A DNA stretch of 64,000 nt from Chamaea fasciata. Taxonomy: Eukaryota > Chordata > Aves > Passeriformes > Sylviidae. A program made the position numbers and the translations under genes. The stretch lies in the NCBI GenBank assembly GCA_029207755.1, contig JARCOQ010000003.1:41188144-41252143 (forward strand). The letters are read 5' to 3'. Shown here in pieces: positions 24,277-36,700 of this stretch; the stretch's first letter is position 1, and each line of letters starts with the position of its first letter. The notes under the pieces were generated by a model. That model had not been told where the DNA came from. It saw nothing but the letters and a program-made list of their open reading frames with translations, and made no database searches.

Positions 24277-27200
24277 GCATGTGCTGCTGTGGCTGCTTTG
24301 ACAACTCACCAGCAGGGCTTATCAGTGGTCCTCTTCCCTCCCAACTGCCAGTGCATGGCCTGGACCCAGGATCTCTCCCAAAAAAGAGCTAAGGAGAAGT
24401 GCAAAAGGTGAGGAGGCTGTTCCTTTGTTGAGGGCAGAGGGATCTGTCTGACAGCAGAGCAGCCCAGCAGGCTCAATGGGCCTGCAGGAAGCTCCCACAA
24501 GTAACACATGGTCTTGCAAGCCCAGGGAGGTGCAGGAAAGTTGTGTCCTCCTGCCACGCAAAGAAGCACTCACCTCATTTAATGAATGCCACCACTGCTA
24601 TGAAAACAGGGTCTGCTTCTGAAGTGCAGTTTTATTTCTGCCTGTAAAGTTGCATGGCATGATTGCAGTTTTTAGACTAGGTGTATATTTAAATATTTAC
24701 CTATTGCCATAGTGAAACTATCACTCTGGAGGATCTTCTTCACTTTTCTTCACATGTATGATCACTTGTCACAAATGTGAATGTGAATGTGTCAGAGGGA
24801 CTTGAGCATGGAGAAGAAATTCAAAGCCAGAATACTTTGCATTCACACTCATCTTTCTCTAGCAAAATGCAAACCCTAGTGAATACACAGCTCCAAGTCC
24901 CTCATACCTAGTCCTACACTGTTACACCCCCCAAAAACACACCTCAGTGGGTACTCTGCATATATCACTTGTGAAGGGAACACCACAAGTCAGCCTGCAG
25001 ATTTATGCAGGCTTTTTGCTATTTATTTCCTACAAGTCATTATTCTGTTCCAGTCTGCCCGAGATTTAGGCATCCGCTCTGTGTTTCCCTGGTAAGGACC
25101 AAGTTTGATCTCACTTGTGACAAGATGTGTTGCACAAAGGAGCCACTCGTTGCCTGGTATTCATTTTTCATGAGATTGGGAATGCAGAGTTTTGTGTGTG
25201 CACTTATTTCTGTTTGAGTCCTTTCAACTGGTGTTTCTTACATCACCCCCTTGGGATGACAGCAAACATTCTTCTCACATGACTGGTGTGTTCTACTTTC
25301 TGCAGCTCTCTGGTGCCGTATTTCTTTTAGGGCTTTAGCCCTTCCCCATCCTCTTCCATCCCGTTACAAAGGAGAGTAAAGGTTCACTGGCTGGATTTCC
25401 AAAAGGGCGGACAAATTTATTACCGCTAATAATATTTTCAGCTACAAAATTAAATCAGCTGAGCAGCCAAAGCTCCTGACTGAGGTAGAAGGATCCCACA
25501 TTTGGGACTCTGCTTTTTCTCTGTGTAACACATCAGCAGTCTCCAGTCAGAACTCAGTCTCCTCTGGCCAAGAACTTGAGATGAGGAGTATGCAGATGGC
25601 TCTGCAGGCTGGCTCCTCGCCGGCATTTAGGGCTCCCCTGACACCTGAGAGCCTAGAAGGGACAAGGAGAGCAATGCAAGAGGGAAAAAAAGTGTGGGAG
25701 AAACAAATCTCAGTTCCCTCGACGCCATGAGCAAAAAGGATGGGGGAAAGTTGGACCATCTGAAAGAACGACCAGCTGTGTTGGCTCAGAGTGCAAGCAG
25801 GCTGACACTTGTGGCAGGAATGGTTTCCAGAGTGCCACGTGGCTGTGGTGTCACTGCCTGCTGTTGCCCTGGTTTGTTCATCACATCTTGCTTGCCCTGC
25901 AACACTGAGCAGTGGCAGCTGCTGACAGATGCAGGTTTCGTGTGATGGCAAAAATGTCTTGTGTTCCTCTTCCACTCACCCTCGTCCATCACACCCATTT
26001 GTACTGAGGGTGCATCTCACCAACACTCAAGTTTCCCTGATCTCCATGTGATCCCAGAAAAGTTTCCTTTTTTGGGAGCATGTCAGTGGTCACAACCAGA
26101 AGGACATCCCACAGACAGCTCCAGCTGTCAAGTTGTGGCACAGGAGTGATGGGGTAGTGCCAAGAGATCAACTTATGTTGTCTCTATATCAGAGGAAAAT
26201 TTAGCACATGGCAACACCTGAGATGGGGATTTCTGACAAAGCATTCCTTATCTTGCCACACCACTGGGTTTGACAGGATTTTAACCTTATGGAAAATGTT
26301 TTCAGAAATGTCATTCGTTGGATTTTTTAAAAATATATTTAAATATTTTTAAAAATATGCTTATTCTATGGGCACACAAAAGTTTTATTTAAAACTTTTG
26401 CAATGTTAGGCAGCAACTTACTGGTCTTCTATAGAATGTGGGGCATTGTTGCTATCTGCTAATGAAATGTACCATGAGATGGTTCATCACTTAGGTGAAA
26501 AAGAAGATTTAAGCCAAAGCACATACACTGTTTTCATTTCTTTCTTGCCAGATTGTGAAAGTATTTAAAATCAGCTATAGATGAAGTTTTTAAATGGTAA
26601 CACTATAGGTTTTTTATACTCCTGGAAGGAGATAGGAGTCATGCTAAATCCAGAGTATCTGTATCAATTTTGGATTAATTCCAACTTCTGCACATCTTGA
26701 GAGTCTATCTATTAGAGATGGGTAACATTCATAGTTTAATTGTAAACATTTGCTATCAATATTAGTCGGGTTTTGCTTATGACTCAGGGTACTTTGCTGC
26801 CAGAACAGAGTGAAAAACCCCTACAGGCTGTGACAATGAGTGCATTTATTACACTGAGAAGGCAAGGAAGGGGAGGGAAATGGTAAACTCATTTTGTAAA
26901 GTTATGGCTATTTATTCTGAGTCATTTTATTGTTTGTGTCCCTGTATTGCCTTGCTGGAATCTCTGCTGAGTTTCATGCTGAGAGATAGCCCGTGACCTT
27001 GGGAGCCTTCCCACCCCAGTTGGGCACAGGGTGTCTCTGGAGGATACATGCAAACCCTGGGAAGGACTGCTCCTGTGGGGCTCAGCCAGGGTCGTGGGGT
27101 GAGGCAGGAGCCCCAGCTCACTCCAAGAGCACACAGACACTGCTCACATTTCCCACAGGCTGCTTCGAAGGGGAAAGTGGCCCAGGAAGCAGGAGGAGCT

Positions 27201-27642
27201 GCTCCCACCCAGGCTGGTACCTCTCAGAACCAAAAGGGAAAAAGAATTGAGCCTCCTAGTCCTGCTATAAGCCTAATCACCCTCCCTAAAAGACCCTCAT
27301 TTACCTGTTAGGGACAATTCCAGATCTGTGTCTGCAGTAAGCATGAATGTAAAACAAAAATAAAACTGTGGGACATCATAAGTAATATCTCCTTTTCTGG
27401 CCACACCTCATTTTGAGGAGCAGGATCTCTCTAGCAAGCTGCAAAAGATTACAGACATCAGAAGAAGCAAAGAAAACTCATTTCTACCTTTTAGCATCAG
27501 TGTGGATTGCCTGAGACTCTGTTCCTTATTCTTCTGAGGCAGGATTTGTTTTATTCACCTCAAGGGCAAGGGCACAGCACGGCCACATGCAGCAAGAGAA
27601 AGATCGGATGTTGAGCTCTAGCAGGATTTCTACAATGTCTAC
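24277..27642. other. Unannotated single-copy DNA
   Basis: Contains overlapping chance frames at 24306-24573 minus, 25547-25998 on both strands and 26922-27311 on both strands. The last lies in a G/C-richer patch. The AT-palindrome cluster at 26323-26400 is listed separately. No recognised repeat family or gene. Confidence 0.5.
26323..26400. repeat. Clustered AT-rich palindromes
   Basis: Two adjacent self-complementary segments. The first (26324-26358) alternates T and A runs and is a near-perfect palindrome. The second is a perfect 11-base inverted repeat, CAAAAGTTTTA (26377-26387) and TAAAACTTTTG (26390-26400), with a two-base centre. Such DNA melts easily and can extrude cruciforms. No transcript or terminator function is implied in this eukaryotic context. 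Confidence 0.65.
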
Positions 27643-27675
27643 AGTCTGTTTTCCCCATCAGTGGGGAAAACAGAC
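27643..27675. repeat. Perfect 14-bp hairpin with 4-base loop
   Basis: The arm GTCTGTTTTCCCCA (27644-27657) is exactly complementary to TGGGGAAAACAGAC (27662-27675), with the tetraloop TCAG at 27658-27661. No mismatch or bulge occurs. A perfect stem of this length with a minimal loop is uncommon by chance and would form readily in RNA or single-stranded DNA. It is too short for a microRNA precursor. It may come from a recent foldback mutation (template switch) or be a remnant of a palindromic element end. Confidence 0.8.
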
Positions 27676-29533
27676 AATGGTTTCCTCCTGCATGTCCTGA
27701 AATAAAAATCTGCCCCCAAACCTACACAACGAAAGCTGCCTTCTGTGCCTTCTTTCTCGTTTGATTTCTACACTGGCCTTTATAGACTTGGAACCTTGAT
27801 CTCTCCTTCAAGCCTTGTGGAGTGACAGGTAGTAACCCAGAGGAATTTCCTCAGCTCAAGTAATTCCAATCTTAATATACACATATGTAAGAAAGAAAAT
27901 CAAATAGTTCCAAAGAAATGCCAAAATACAGCACAGAATCATTCAGATATTACTGAAATACAAGCAAATAAAGCAAGTAAACGTGTCCAGTTGACTGGAG
28001 GGTTACACAACCTCCAAAGGACTGGGCTGAGTATCTCAACGTGTTTGTTTCACTGAGTCATGAGTGCATCAGGCTCCCTGGGAAAGGCCAGCCAAAGGAG
28101 ATCGCTGCCTGTCTTCCCTTCTTCTTCATTCCATTGATCATAAACAATTAAGTACATGTTCTTAAATGGTACAAAACAACAGGAATTGGATTAGGTTCAC
28201 AGGGAGAGCACCAACATCCCATAATTCTCACTGCTGTCTTTCCTGTCAAGTTCATTATCTCAGCATGGCTGTTCTGTTGTCTTCTGTTTCTATTTATGTG
28301 ACTCCTTTTTTCTTTCTTTCTTTTTTTTCTTTTTTTTTTTTTTTTTTTTTTTTTCCCCTAAATCACTCCTTGCATTGATCCAGAAACTTGTTAAGTATAA
28401 ATGAGAGGCCTCAGGGATAGAATGAGACACAAAATGTATTTTGATATTTTATTTCTTTTCTTCAGAATATTAAAAAAAAGTCCTTTTTAAAAGACCATGA
28501 AACTTGCAAATACATCCTGTCCCCATCTTTTATGTGACTGGTTAGAGTTCTCAGAGCATACCAGGAAAGACAAGGCTGGGTACTGTAACACTGTCATCCT
28601 TGAAGTTAGGCTTTGCACATGCCAGATCCTTATGGTTGCTGGGACAGAGGGCACCTTACAACCAACTGTAGTTCATGGATCAACATGCCTTCACCAAAGT
28701 CTTGCTGAAAATTATTTGATCACAGAGATCATCTGAACCTCCCTTTACTTCCAACTTCTAGATCTTACTAAGAGAAATTGCATTATTCATTAAATGCTTA
28801 CATTACATTGATTATCTGTAACACCCGTTCTTTCAGGTTTTAATTTAAAAAAAAAGCCATAACATTCACATTGCCATTCAAAATTTAGGCCTGCAAATGT
28901 ATGCTGGAAACATGTGAGCATGAGAACATAATGTTTGGGGACATTTATAGATAAAGAACTAAAGGCTGACACACAAACAGAAATGAGCAGTTGAGAACAT
29001 CCTCTGCACATGTTTTTAAATAGACCTGACACAAGTTCATAGGCTGTAAATTACGTTATGCTACAAAATGCACATGTACATGGATTATTTGCTTAACAAT
29101 CAGCATTATTTTTAATTGGAAATTTACAGTATGAAGTTAGAGTGCCTAAAAAGATATCATAGCAATTTTTGTGAAAGAGTCAATCTTTCCTGATTAAAAA
29201 TCTTTTCTATTGAAACTTCATTGACTGGTCTCAGTCACTGACAAAACTTGGTCTTAACTCTCTGTCTGATGTGTCCTAAATTTTGGAAGAGGCTGAAAAG
29301 TAGTAAATATAGCTGCTTTCTCCATTCCTACTCTGAAAGAAAACAAACAGCATGTAACATGCTTACACCATATGACACCAACAAAAAGCTTCCTTTGGTA
29401 GCTCTTTTCAGTAGAGCACAGGCAGCCTTGTTTTGTGCCAAGGCTGTCAGCAGCAGCACAGTGTGTCTGGCTATGTCTGTGCCTCCCACAAGGTTCATGG
29501 CAAGGCTCACCTGTTGTCTCCACCCTCTCACAG
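27676..29533. other. Unannotated single-copy DNA with a T run
   Basis: Holds a T-rich tract (28306-28354, with 25 uninterrupted T at 28330-28354). Otherwise AT-rich unique sequence. The front half of the overlapping open frames that span 29248-29757 also falls here. Confidence 0.5.
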
Positions 29534-29682
29534 GCTGGAACTCGCACCTGGACAGTGGATTTCCTGCAGAAAATGAAATACGTGTTTCCCAAACTTCCTG
29601 TTGCAAAGTCAACCAGACAAGACAGAACACTCAGTCCAGCCTTGGGAATGCAACTCCTTCTGTTTTCAGTCCCAGTGCAAAG
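29534..29682 (+). other. Exon-like segment with good splice-site context
   Basis: A pyrimidine-rich tract (TGTCTCCACCCTCTCACAG, ending at 29533) precedes 149 bases that end at AAAG|GTAAGG (GT at 29683-29684). Two plus frames are open throughout: one enters at the exon boundary, the other needs one base from a previous exon and ends exactly on a codon. A third, antisense frame (29254-29757, 167 codons) is also open and is the longest in the window. Neither plus-strand peptide shows a domain I recognise. The frame that ends in phase 0 is polar and rich in N, Q, S and T. The signals fit a coding or long-noncoding-RNA exon, but such acceptor/donor pairs also arise by chance. Confidence 0.2.
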
Positions 29683-31323
29683 GTAAGGTAGGAGGTGACA
29701 TACCTGACTACATCCTCCAATCTGAAATAGAAGACACCTCCCACTTTTAGGATGCAAGGCTGGAATTTTGAGGGCAATTGCATCTGTTGCACACCGTCAT
29801 TGCAGGCATTGCATGGCTGAGGTGCCTGTGCATCTTGTGATTCAGTGAGAGAATTTCTTAAGCTACTGCTGAGAATGGTGATTGTTCACTGTTCCTCCAT
29901 ATAGCAAGCAATGTAGGCTGTCCAAGGTAACAGCACTGTTCAGTGTCCTAAAAGTTTTTCAACACTACCTTGTTTCAACTCTCCTTTAGCTGCAGCAGCT
30001 GCATTTGCCTCATTACAACATATTTTTTCACTTCCTGTGAAAATCCTTTAGGAATCACTAACTTCCTGTGGTGAATCCTAAGGTTTGCAGGGTCAGGATA
30101 CACACCATAAAGACATGCACATCCATCTGCCCTGTACAAGTAATTCCCAATTCAGATGCAGCTCCTAGCTCTAGGGATCTTTCTTCTGAGTTCAGCTCTA
30201 TTTCCACTTCCACAGAGTGTTTCCTGGTGGAGGAAAGTTATCACCCCAGACCCAATGGATTTATTTTTATTACAGTTTATACAGAGCCACAGATCTGTCA
30301 GGTATCCCTCTTCAGAGCAGAGAATAGAGATGGCATAAGTCCATAGTTTTTACAACAGCAGACCGTAAGCCCACAAAATCTGGACTAGAAATAACTCTTG
30401 CTTTCTAGCAAAAATCCCAGAGACAGGCTTGAAAGCTGAGCAGTTTCCACTTTCTTGTTATCTCCACAGTGAAAAGAAAAGTAGAAAACTCCATTGCACA
30501 CAGGTACTCAATGCAAGCAGAGGCCAGGTCTGGCACTTTATGTGGTTCCAGAACTGCAGAAGCAGTCCCTCAGGACTTTTTCTACTTGGCAGGTAATATC
30601 TTTTTTCCTGCATGAAATAAACCAGATACAAACATGGGACTTGTGGTTGGTGCAAAGGAGAAGCTATTTACCACATAGTTCATTATTTGGGTTGATCAAG
30701 ATCCACTCACCCGGGGTTCTAACTAATCTTCAAATGCGTTTTCCCCATCTTGACTGGAAAAAATGAAACATCATAAATCACTCCTGAAATGGTCTTCTCA
30801 CAAGATTTCCAACTCATTCCTGCAAACTCCAGTAGTTTGGATGGTTCAAATAAAGGTAAGCTGAGCGTTCAACTTTGTACCTTCCAATCATGGAATCTTG
30901 CCCCTCCACACTGTCACCCAGCACTGACCATTGTATGGTCTCATTAAATTAACTACACTACAGAGGTGGTATTTGCAGGTTGAGTGGTAAAAATAAGGTT
31001 TTCAGTGGGAAACAATAGGAAATTACCCTCCAACCACATGCACATAAAACCTGATTATAATTTTGTACAAATTCTCTTGGAGGTTTTACAAAGGCTTTTC
31101 CACTTCTTGTTTTAGAAAATATTTCTTCTATTCATAAAAAAGAAATTATTTTTGATTAATTTTTTCAGTAAACTCTGGATTCAAAGATATTAGAATAAAA
31201 TTAGGCAACATGAAAGAAATCTGTACAGTGCTCATTTCAGAAATGTAAAATGATAAAGAGTAAAAAAGGGCAATTTTTTTTAATGTGGAGCATTTGGACA
31301 ATTAGCAAAAAGGAAACACTATA
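29683..31323. other. Unannotated single-copy DNA
   Basis: AT-rich sequence without recognised gene or repeat. A donor-like AAAG|GTAAGC lies at 30855-30856 with no convincing exon before it. Strongly AT-rich at 31090-31270. Confidence 0.5.
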
Positions 31324-31575
31324 TTACTGCATTTGACAGAAGGGACTAAACTTCTGTGCAACTTCTGGGTCTTCAAATGCTTTCTTCAGTTGCAAAACAG
31401 CCTTCAAATATAGATTAAAAATGTCCATCCCAAAATAATTAAGAAGGAAAATATGATCAATATATTCCTCCTGAGACTGCCCTAACCTATTCAGTAATTT
31501 GTGGCACAGAAAGTACTTCATGCAGGTCTCTGAGCCTTTGGCACATTCCCTAGTGGTTCTCTGTACCAGCTCCAC
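31324..31575 (-). other. Isolated minus-strand open frame, unidentified
   Basis: An 83-codon stop-to-stop frame with no in-frame ATG at its beginning; it opens right after a TGA, and the first internal ATG is about codon 19. The peptide is more protein-like than most frames here. It has aromatic and leucine-rich helical stretches, such as FGMDIFNLYLKAVLQLKKAF, then an acidic patch and a short polar end. I recognise no family. A second frame (31518-31703, minus) overlaps its upstream end, so a frameshifted single-exon pseudogene is conceivable. No poly(A) tail, flanking duplication or acceptor site supports this. A frame of this length is expected by chance several times in 64 kb. Confidence 0.12.
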
Positions 31576-33641
31576 TCACATTGCCCAAGGTTGAAGAGTT
31601 TCAAGGGGCGGAAACTTCCAGATTTGCTATTTTCCTGGAAAGCACATACTACTATTTGTACTTCTAGCAAAGATGAGCAAACAAAAGAAGTTGCATCCCA
31701 CATTGAACTAAAACCAACCCATGGTTTCTTCCTGAATTTCTTTAATTGAATCTGATTTGTGTCCTGATAATATTATGAAGTCTTTTTGATTTTAGATGTC
31801 CAGGATGCCTTTCATCCCATAACCTGTGGCTGTGTGCTCTGAAGGATCAGCCAACAGCAATAGCCATAATGCCTTACTATTCAAGGAACAGCACAAACCT
31901 ACCCACTCCTCCTCCCCCCAAATTCTCCTTGCAGAAGATGCAGCTGGACATTCCTGGTGCTTATGATTTGTCAGGGAGACTGAGGTATCTAGAGAAATAA
32001 GCCAAAGCTTGGACATTTCACAATTTTATTTTTTTTTAAATCTCTTTTGACATTATTTTGACAGATTTCGTTATGTTTTGCAAATGGGACATTTGAGGAA
32101 ACAGGAAACTTAAAATTTGCCTTTTGTTCTTCCAACTCTTACAAAACCAAAGCAAACAAATATAGGAAGGACTCTGTGACCCAGGAAGAGTTAAGATGTG
32201 AACATCCACTGGTTCTGTACTGTGAAGTATATTCTAGCTTGTTCATGACCTGGAAAATAAACACACTTGACCACAGTAGTGCTCAGCAGCTGATTGTTGG
32301 ATTGGAGCTGCACAGCTGAAAGCCTACAGTTAAAAAAATGTTATCTATTACACAGTGGTGAACAGAAAAATTTGCTACAAATTTCTGAAAGGTCAAGAAG
32401 GAAATACAGGAACAAGGGGAGACAAAAAAAAAGTTAACTTGGTCACTTACTTTGTTAAGACAGCTAGGAAAGTTTGAGGTAGGTGTTTGGGTTATTTCTT
32501 ACTATAAGGCACATCCAGTGTGTGTTAAGGTGTTCTCATCTTTAAAATCACAATATGTATGAGAAAAATGCTTTCTTAGATGCTGAGAAAAGCAATACTG
32601 GTCTAGAGATAATTCCTCCTGAGGAATCCTCTAGAACTGGTGACCATGTCCAGTGTATTTGTGTCTGCTTAGGGTTGGGTTCAGCCCATATAGCATTGCA
32701 CCTCAAAACCGTAGACTTCCAGGCTAGGTTGTTTTGTTATCAATATGACTCCCACAGGCAATGGACACTGCTAGACATCTTCCCAGAATAATTAATTTCA
32801 CTGGTTTTAGCCATCTATCTCTGTCCAAAACACTCACAAGATGATTTTGAGAGCCATTAGTATAATCAGGTGCTCAACATCAATTTTAGGGCATGGAACT
32901 GTTAAATTTAGTTCTCCAAACCTGTCCTGGATGCCCCGCACACTCTCTTCGAGCAGGGTGGAGGGAAATAGCAGAAGGCTTGGTGCAGAGTGAACATGAA
33001 GTCTAAGAAAACTAATATGACAGACTAATATGAACATTTGCAGAGGTTTTTCTGTACGCGTAAATAGCATTTCTTATACAAAGTAATCTTTGTGGCAATC
33101 TACACAAACTGATCATGTCATTTGTGTTGTCACCATAAGAGAGCCAAAACCGCTACCCACCTCTCTCTAACAACACAAAATCAGAAAAAGCATAGGATTC
33201 TTTTCTTATTATGATCTGATTTGCTGATTTGTTTGGGTTTTTCAAATTAAAAGATCATGAAAATGTACTACAGGAAAACTGTACGAGAACATCAACATCA
33301 TGGAAACATACAAAAGTGAATGCACATTGTAGTACCTGCAGACTTTTAAAGACCCTCTGTACTTGTAAAACTCACTCAGAGGTATTTCAGTGGGTGAAAT
33401 GTAGAGGCATCCAGTACACTATATTCAGCTTTATTCACTTATGGAAAAATCCTTTGGAATGTAATGAGTGAAGCCCAAAAGGTGCAATAGAAATTTTAGC
33501 CAACATCCCTCCTATACAATTATACAAATTGACTTTTGAATTCTGTAGGAAGACTATCACTCTATTAAAATCTATCATATTTTTTTCCATAAGGACCATG
33601 TGCCAAAGTCTTTATAGCTGTTCCTGCCTTCTCCTCCAGGG
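31576..33641. other. Unannotated single-copy DNA
   Basis: AT-rich. Minor open frames at 32555-32791 (plus) and 32834-33070 (minus) have no recognisable domains or splice signals. No repeat family seen. Confidence 0.5.

Positions 33642-33700
<59 letters not shown>
33642..33700 (+). repeat. Poly(A) run, 59 bases
   Basis: An uninterrupted run of 59 A, followed by a C/A-rich segment (33701-33720). It is the longest homopolymer in the window. No AATAAA signal sits just upstream and I see no flanking duplication, so a processed retrocopy is not shown. Exact length may be a sequencing or assembly estimate. Confidence 0.9.
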
Positions 33701-33702
<2 letters not shown>

Positions 33703-36700
33703 CCACACCCCAAAACACACCACCTCTGCAGCAAAACCTGTGACCTTCTATATATCCATTTTCTAATAATTGATTGATACTAGAAAAGAACTTTCCTTTT
33801 CTTTGGACTTAGGGGTATTTGGAAAGAGACCCCCTGCAATCCATCCAACAGGGCTCAGTGATGTGAGAAAGGAGACCACTAACACATGAGTGCTCTGTAA
33901 TATTGGAAGGGAGACCCCCTTTTGCACTGAATTAACGCCTGGAAAATCTTCTCCCCTTATGCTTTTTCCATGTGATTTGCTGGACCTCATTCTTGCTCCG
34001 TTACTGTGAAGGCCAGGACATATCCCCTGGCAGTTTTTAAAACTTTTATAAACTGGAAAGTATTTTGCTGGCTTGAACTTAGCTTGCCTAGAATCTGTGA
34101 GAGATGCTGCTGTTATTGTTGGGGTTTTAGTTGAGTTTGATCATGTTATTCATTCCTGTTAAATGGGCTGGTTTGATTTCTTTTAAAGCTTTGTTGTTTA
34201 TCTCAGGAAGTCAATTAATTAATTTCCCAAATGCTTATTTTACTTCATGCCTTTGATTCATTCCTGTATGTGAAGAAATTTTCTGCAGGGAAAAGGAGAA
34301 AAACTTATTGTTCCAGCTTGGATTCCAATTTGTTATTTTAGTCGAGGTGAGAAGGCAAATCTATAGTGTTTCAAATGCCTGCAAGGTGAGAGGGAGATGG
34401 GTGTTCTGGTGCCAAGAGAGCAAGACTTTTTGCTGAGGAGAGTCTAATATGTCTTAGGAGCTGCATTTTCAGCCTCCTTGAAATCTGAGGAAGCCATGAA
34501 TGGGGATCCTCAATGTTTCAGGTGAAAAAAAAAAAAAAACACTTGTGGTTTTGTGATTAGAATTTGCAGGTATTAAGTATTAGTCCAGTGGCACATCACA
34601 GTGGTTTTTTTTCCTAAGATGAAAAGCTGTGCCTCCCTGAAATTTCACTGTCTGAAACATTGACTTAAAATCCTAGAAATGAGTGTGTGTGTGTCTGTTC
34701 AGAGAGCACAGGTGAAGATGTGACATTCTAAACAATTCTTCCATTTTGCATAAAAATCATGTAAAGATCTAAAAATGGGAATAAAGTTGAGATCATTTGC
34801 CATTCAGTGTGGTCAAAAATTTGCTAGCAATTCATTCACTTACTTACTTGGCTCCTTGCCTACAGAATTCACTGTGGAATGACTTAAACAAAGAATTTCA
34901 TGGAAATGGGAGACTAAGTCAAGACTATATTCCTTTGCTGCTGAGGAAATATATCTTGAGTAAAGTGAACATAATATTTAGTGTTTAGCTTGGAATGGAA
35001 TTTTAAGCTATAGTTTTAAACTGGTGATTTGTGTACTTTGAACTATACGCTGGAAATAATACCAACTGCTGGTTTGGGTGAGATCACATCCTGGGATGGC
35101 TTTTGTCTCAATGGTTTGTTCTCATAATAAGGGGAAAATTATCAAGTGTGAAGGCAATCACAGTGGAAAACGATTTGGGGATCACAAGTAAGTCTCTTTA
35201 AACCAAACCCAAAGTTTACTGAAAGCCATAAAAGATTAGGAAAATATTTGTTTGGGTATTTGTATTTATCTGCCTGCTTATATTGTTATCATAAATGCAC
35301 CACTTCACTGCAGATACACAAAATGTATTGTGAAATACCATGGCAAGTTCCTACCATCAGCACTAATAAAGACTTTATTGTATGGAAAAGGTGCAAACAT
35401 GTAACACACAATATGTAAATATTATCAATGCTGAATTAACTTTAAATCAGCTAAGGAAGGGTCACTGGGACCTCACTAGGTCATTACACAGCAGAGCAAA
35501 CAGAGGGGTGCAGTCCTCATCCCAGGGCACCCTTGGTCCCTGTCAGAGTGGAAATACCAATCTGCTCATGAGCAACCCCAATCTGATTGTCAGCTACCCC
35601 ACAGTCTTCTGCTGGTCCTTCAAAGCATGCAGAAAGTATTCCAAGGCTCCAGACTGATGATCAGGTGCTCTCCCACTGTCCTCCATCACCTGTTGTCCAG
35701 CGCAAGGGCGCAATATGTGCATGGGATCAGGGACAGCAAAGTACCTTGGGAATGATGCATGTAAAAAGAAGTTTTGGGAAGGTCATTTTAGTCTATGTCA
35801 AAATAGAGGATTTGAAAGAGCCATGGCTTGGACAAATGGAGATTTCAACCATACTCTTCAAATGTGGCATTTCAAGCAATCCTGGACTGAGTTCCATGAT
35901 TTTGATCTCTGGTCTCATAAAAACATAGAAAAGGTGGAGTGAATCATGGTGAAATATTTTCAAGCCTGGCCTGAAATGGCCTGAAATATGATTGCCAGTG
36001 TAGCTGGAATGCATCTCAACAGGGTTTTATCCTCCTCAAATAAGCAAATGTCCTCATCTCTGTTTACAGCACACAGATGGCAAACCCACAGGGCATGGTC
36101 AGATAGGCAGGAATACTGAGACGTCTCTGAGGAGAGAAGGGACTCACTGAATTAGCTGAATTTCTGTACATGTAAACAGACCTTGCCAAGCAACATAAAG
36201 TAACTAATGAGCCATAATTCAGTGAGAATCTATGGCAAAATGGCATTACCTCTGGCTTCATTTTTTGTTATGAAATTATAGAAAGTAAATGAATTTGTCT
36301 ACCTCGATTTCAGTACCTTTGCTCTGGGCACAAATTAACTCTTCCTCTGCTGTATGGACTTTGCTTCCCTTTGATAGTGCAATTCTCACTCATTTTTCAT
36401 CCTGTCTAAAACCGATATTACCTAACACAGTGCTCCTGGACAACTGTCTCACCACATTGAAAAGAGAGCAGAAATTCAGGTGGAGATGGAGAACAGAGTT
36501 CCGTATTGCCCCCAAAATATGCTGCAGAGTTAGTGCAGTAGTTGTTTACTGTTGGTTTTTGGCACACAATGTGGGATAGAGGATTAGTCTTGACCTGTTC
36601 TTTTCATCAGGAATGATCCTGTGAATTGCAGGTACAGAACACTGCCTTAAAATGGTCTGTGCACCTTATTGGCAGTAAAATAATCTGTGGTTCACAATAA

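Noticed and set aside
29254..29757. Longest open frame in the window (167 codons, minus strand) as a gene
   Set aside because: It overlaps two open plus-strand frames, has no recognisable domain, and a frame of this size is not surprising somewhere in 64 kb. The plus-strand exon-like signals are better supported.
33529..33777. Poly-lysine-containing frame
   Set aside because: Created by the 59-base A run; no other coding evidence.
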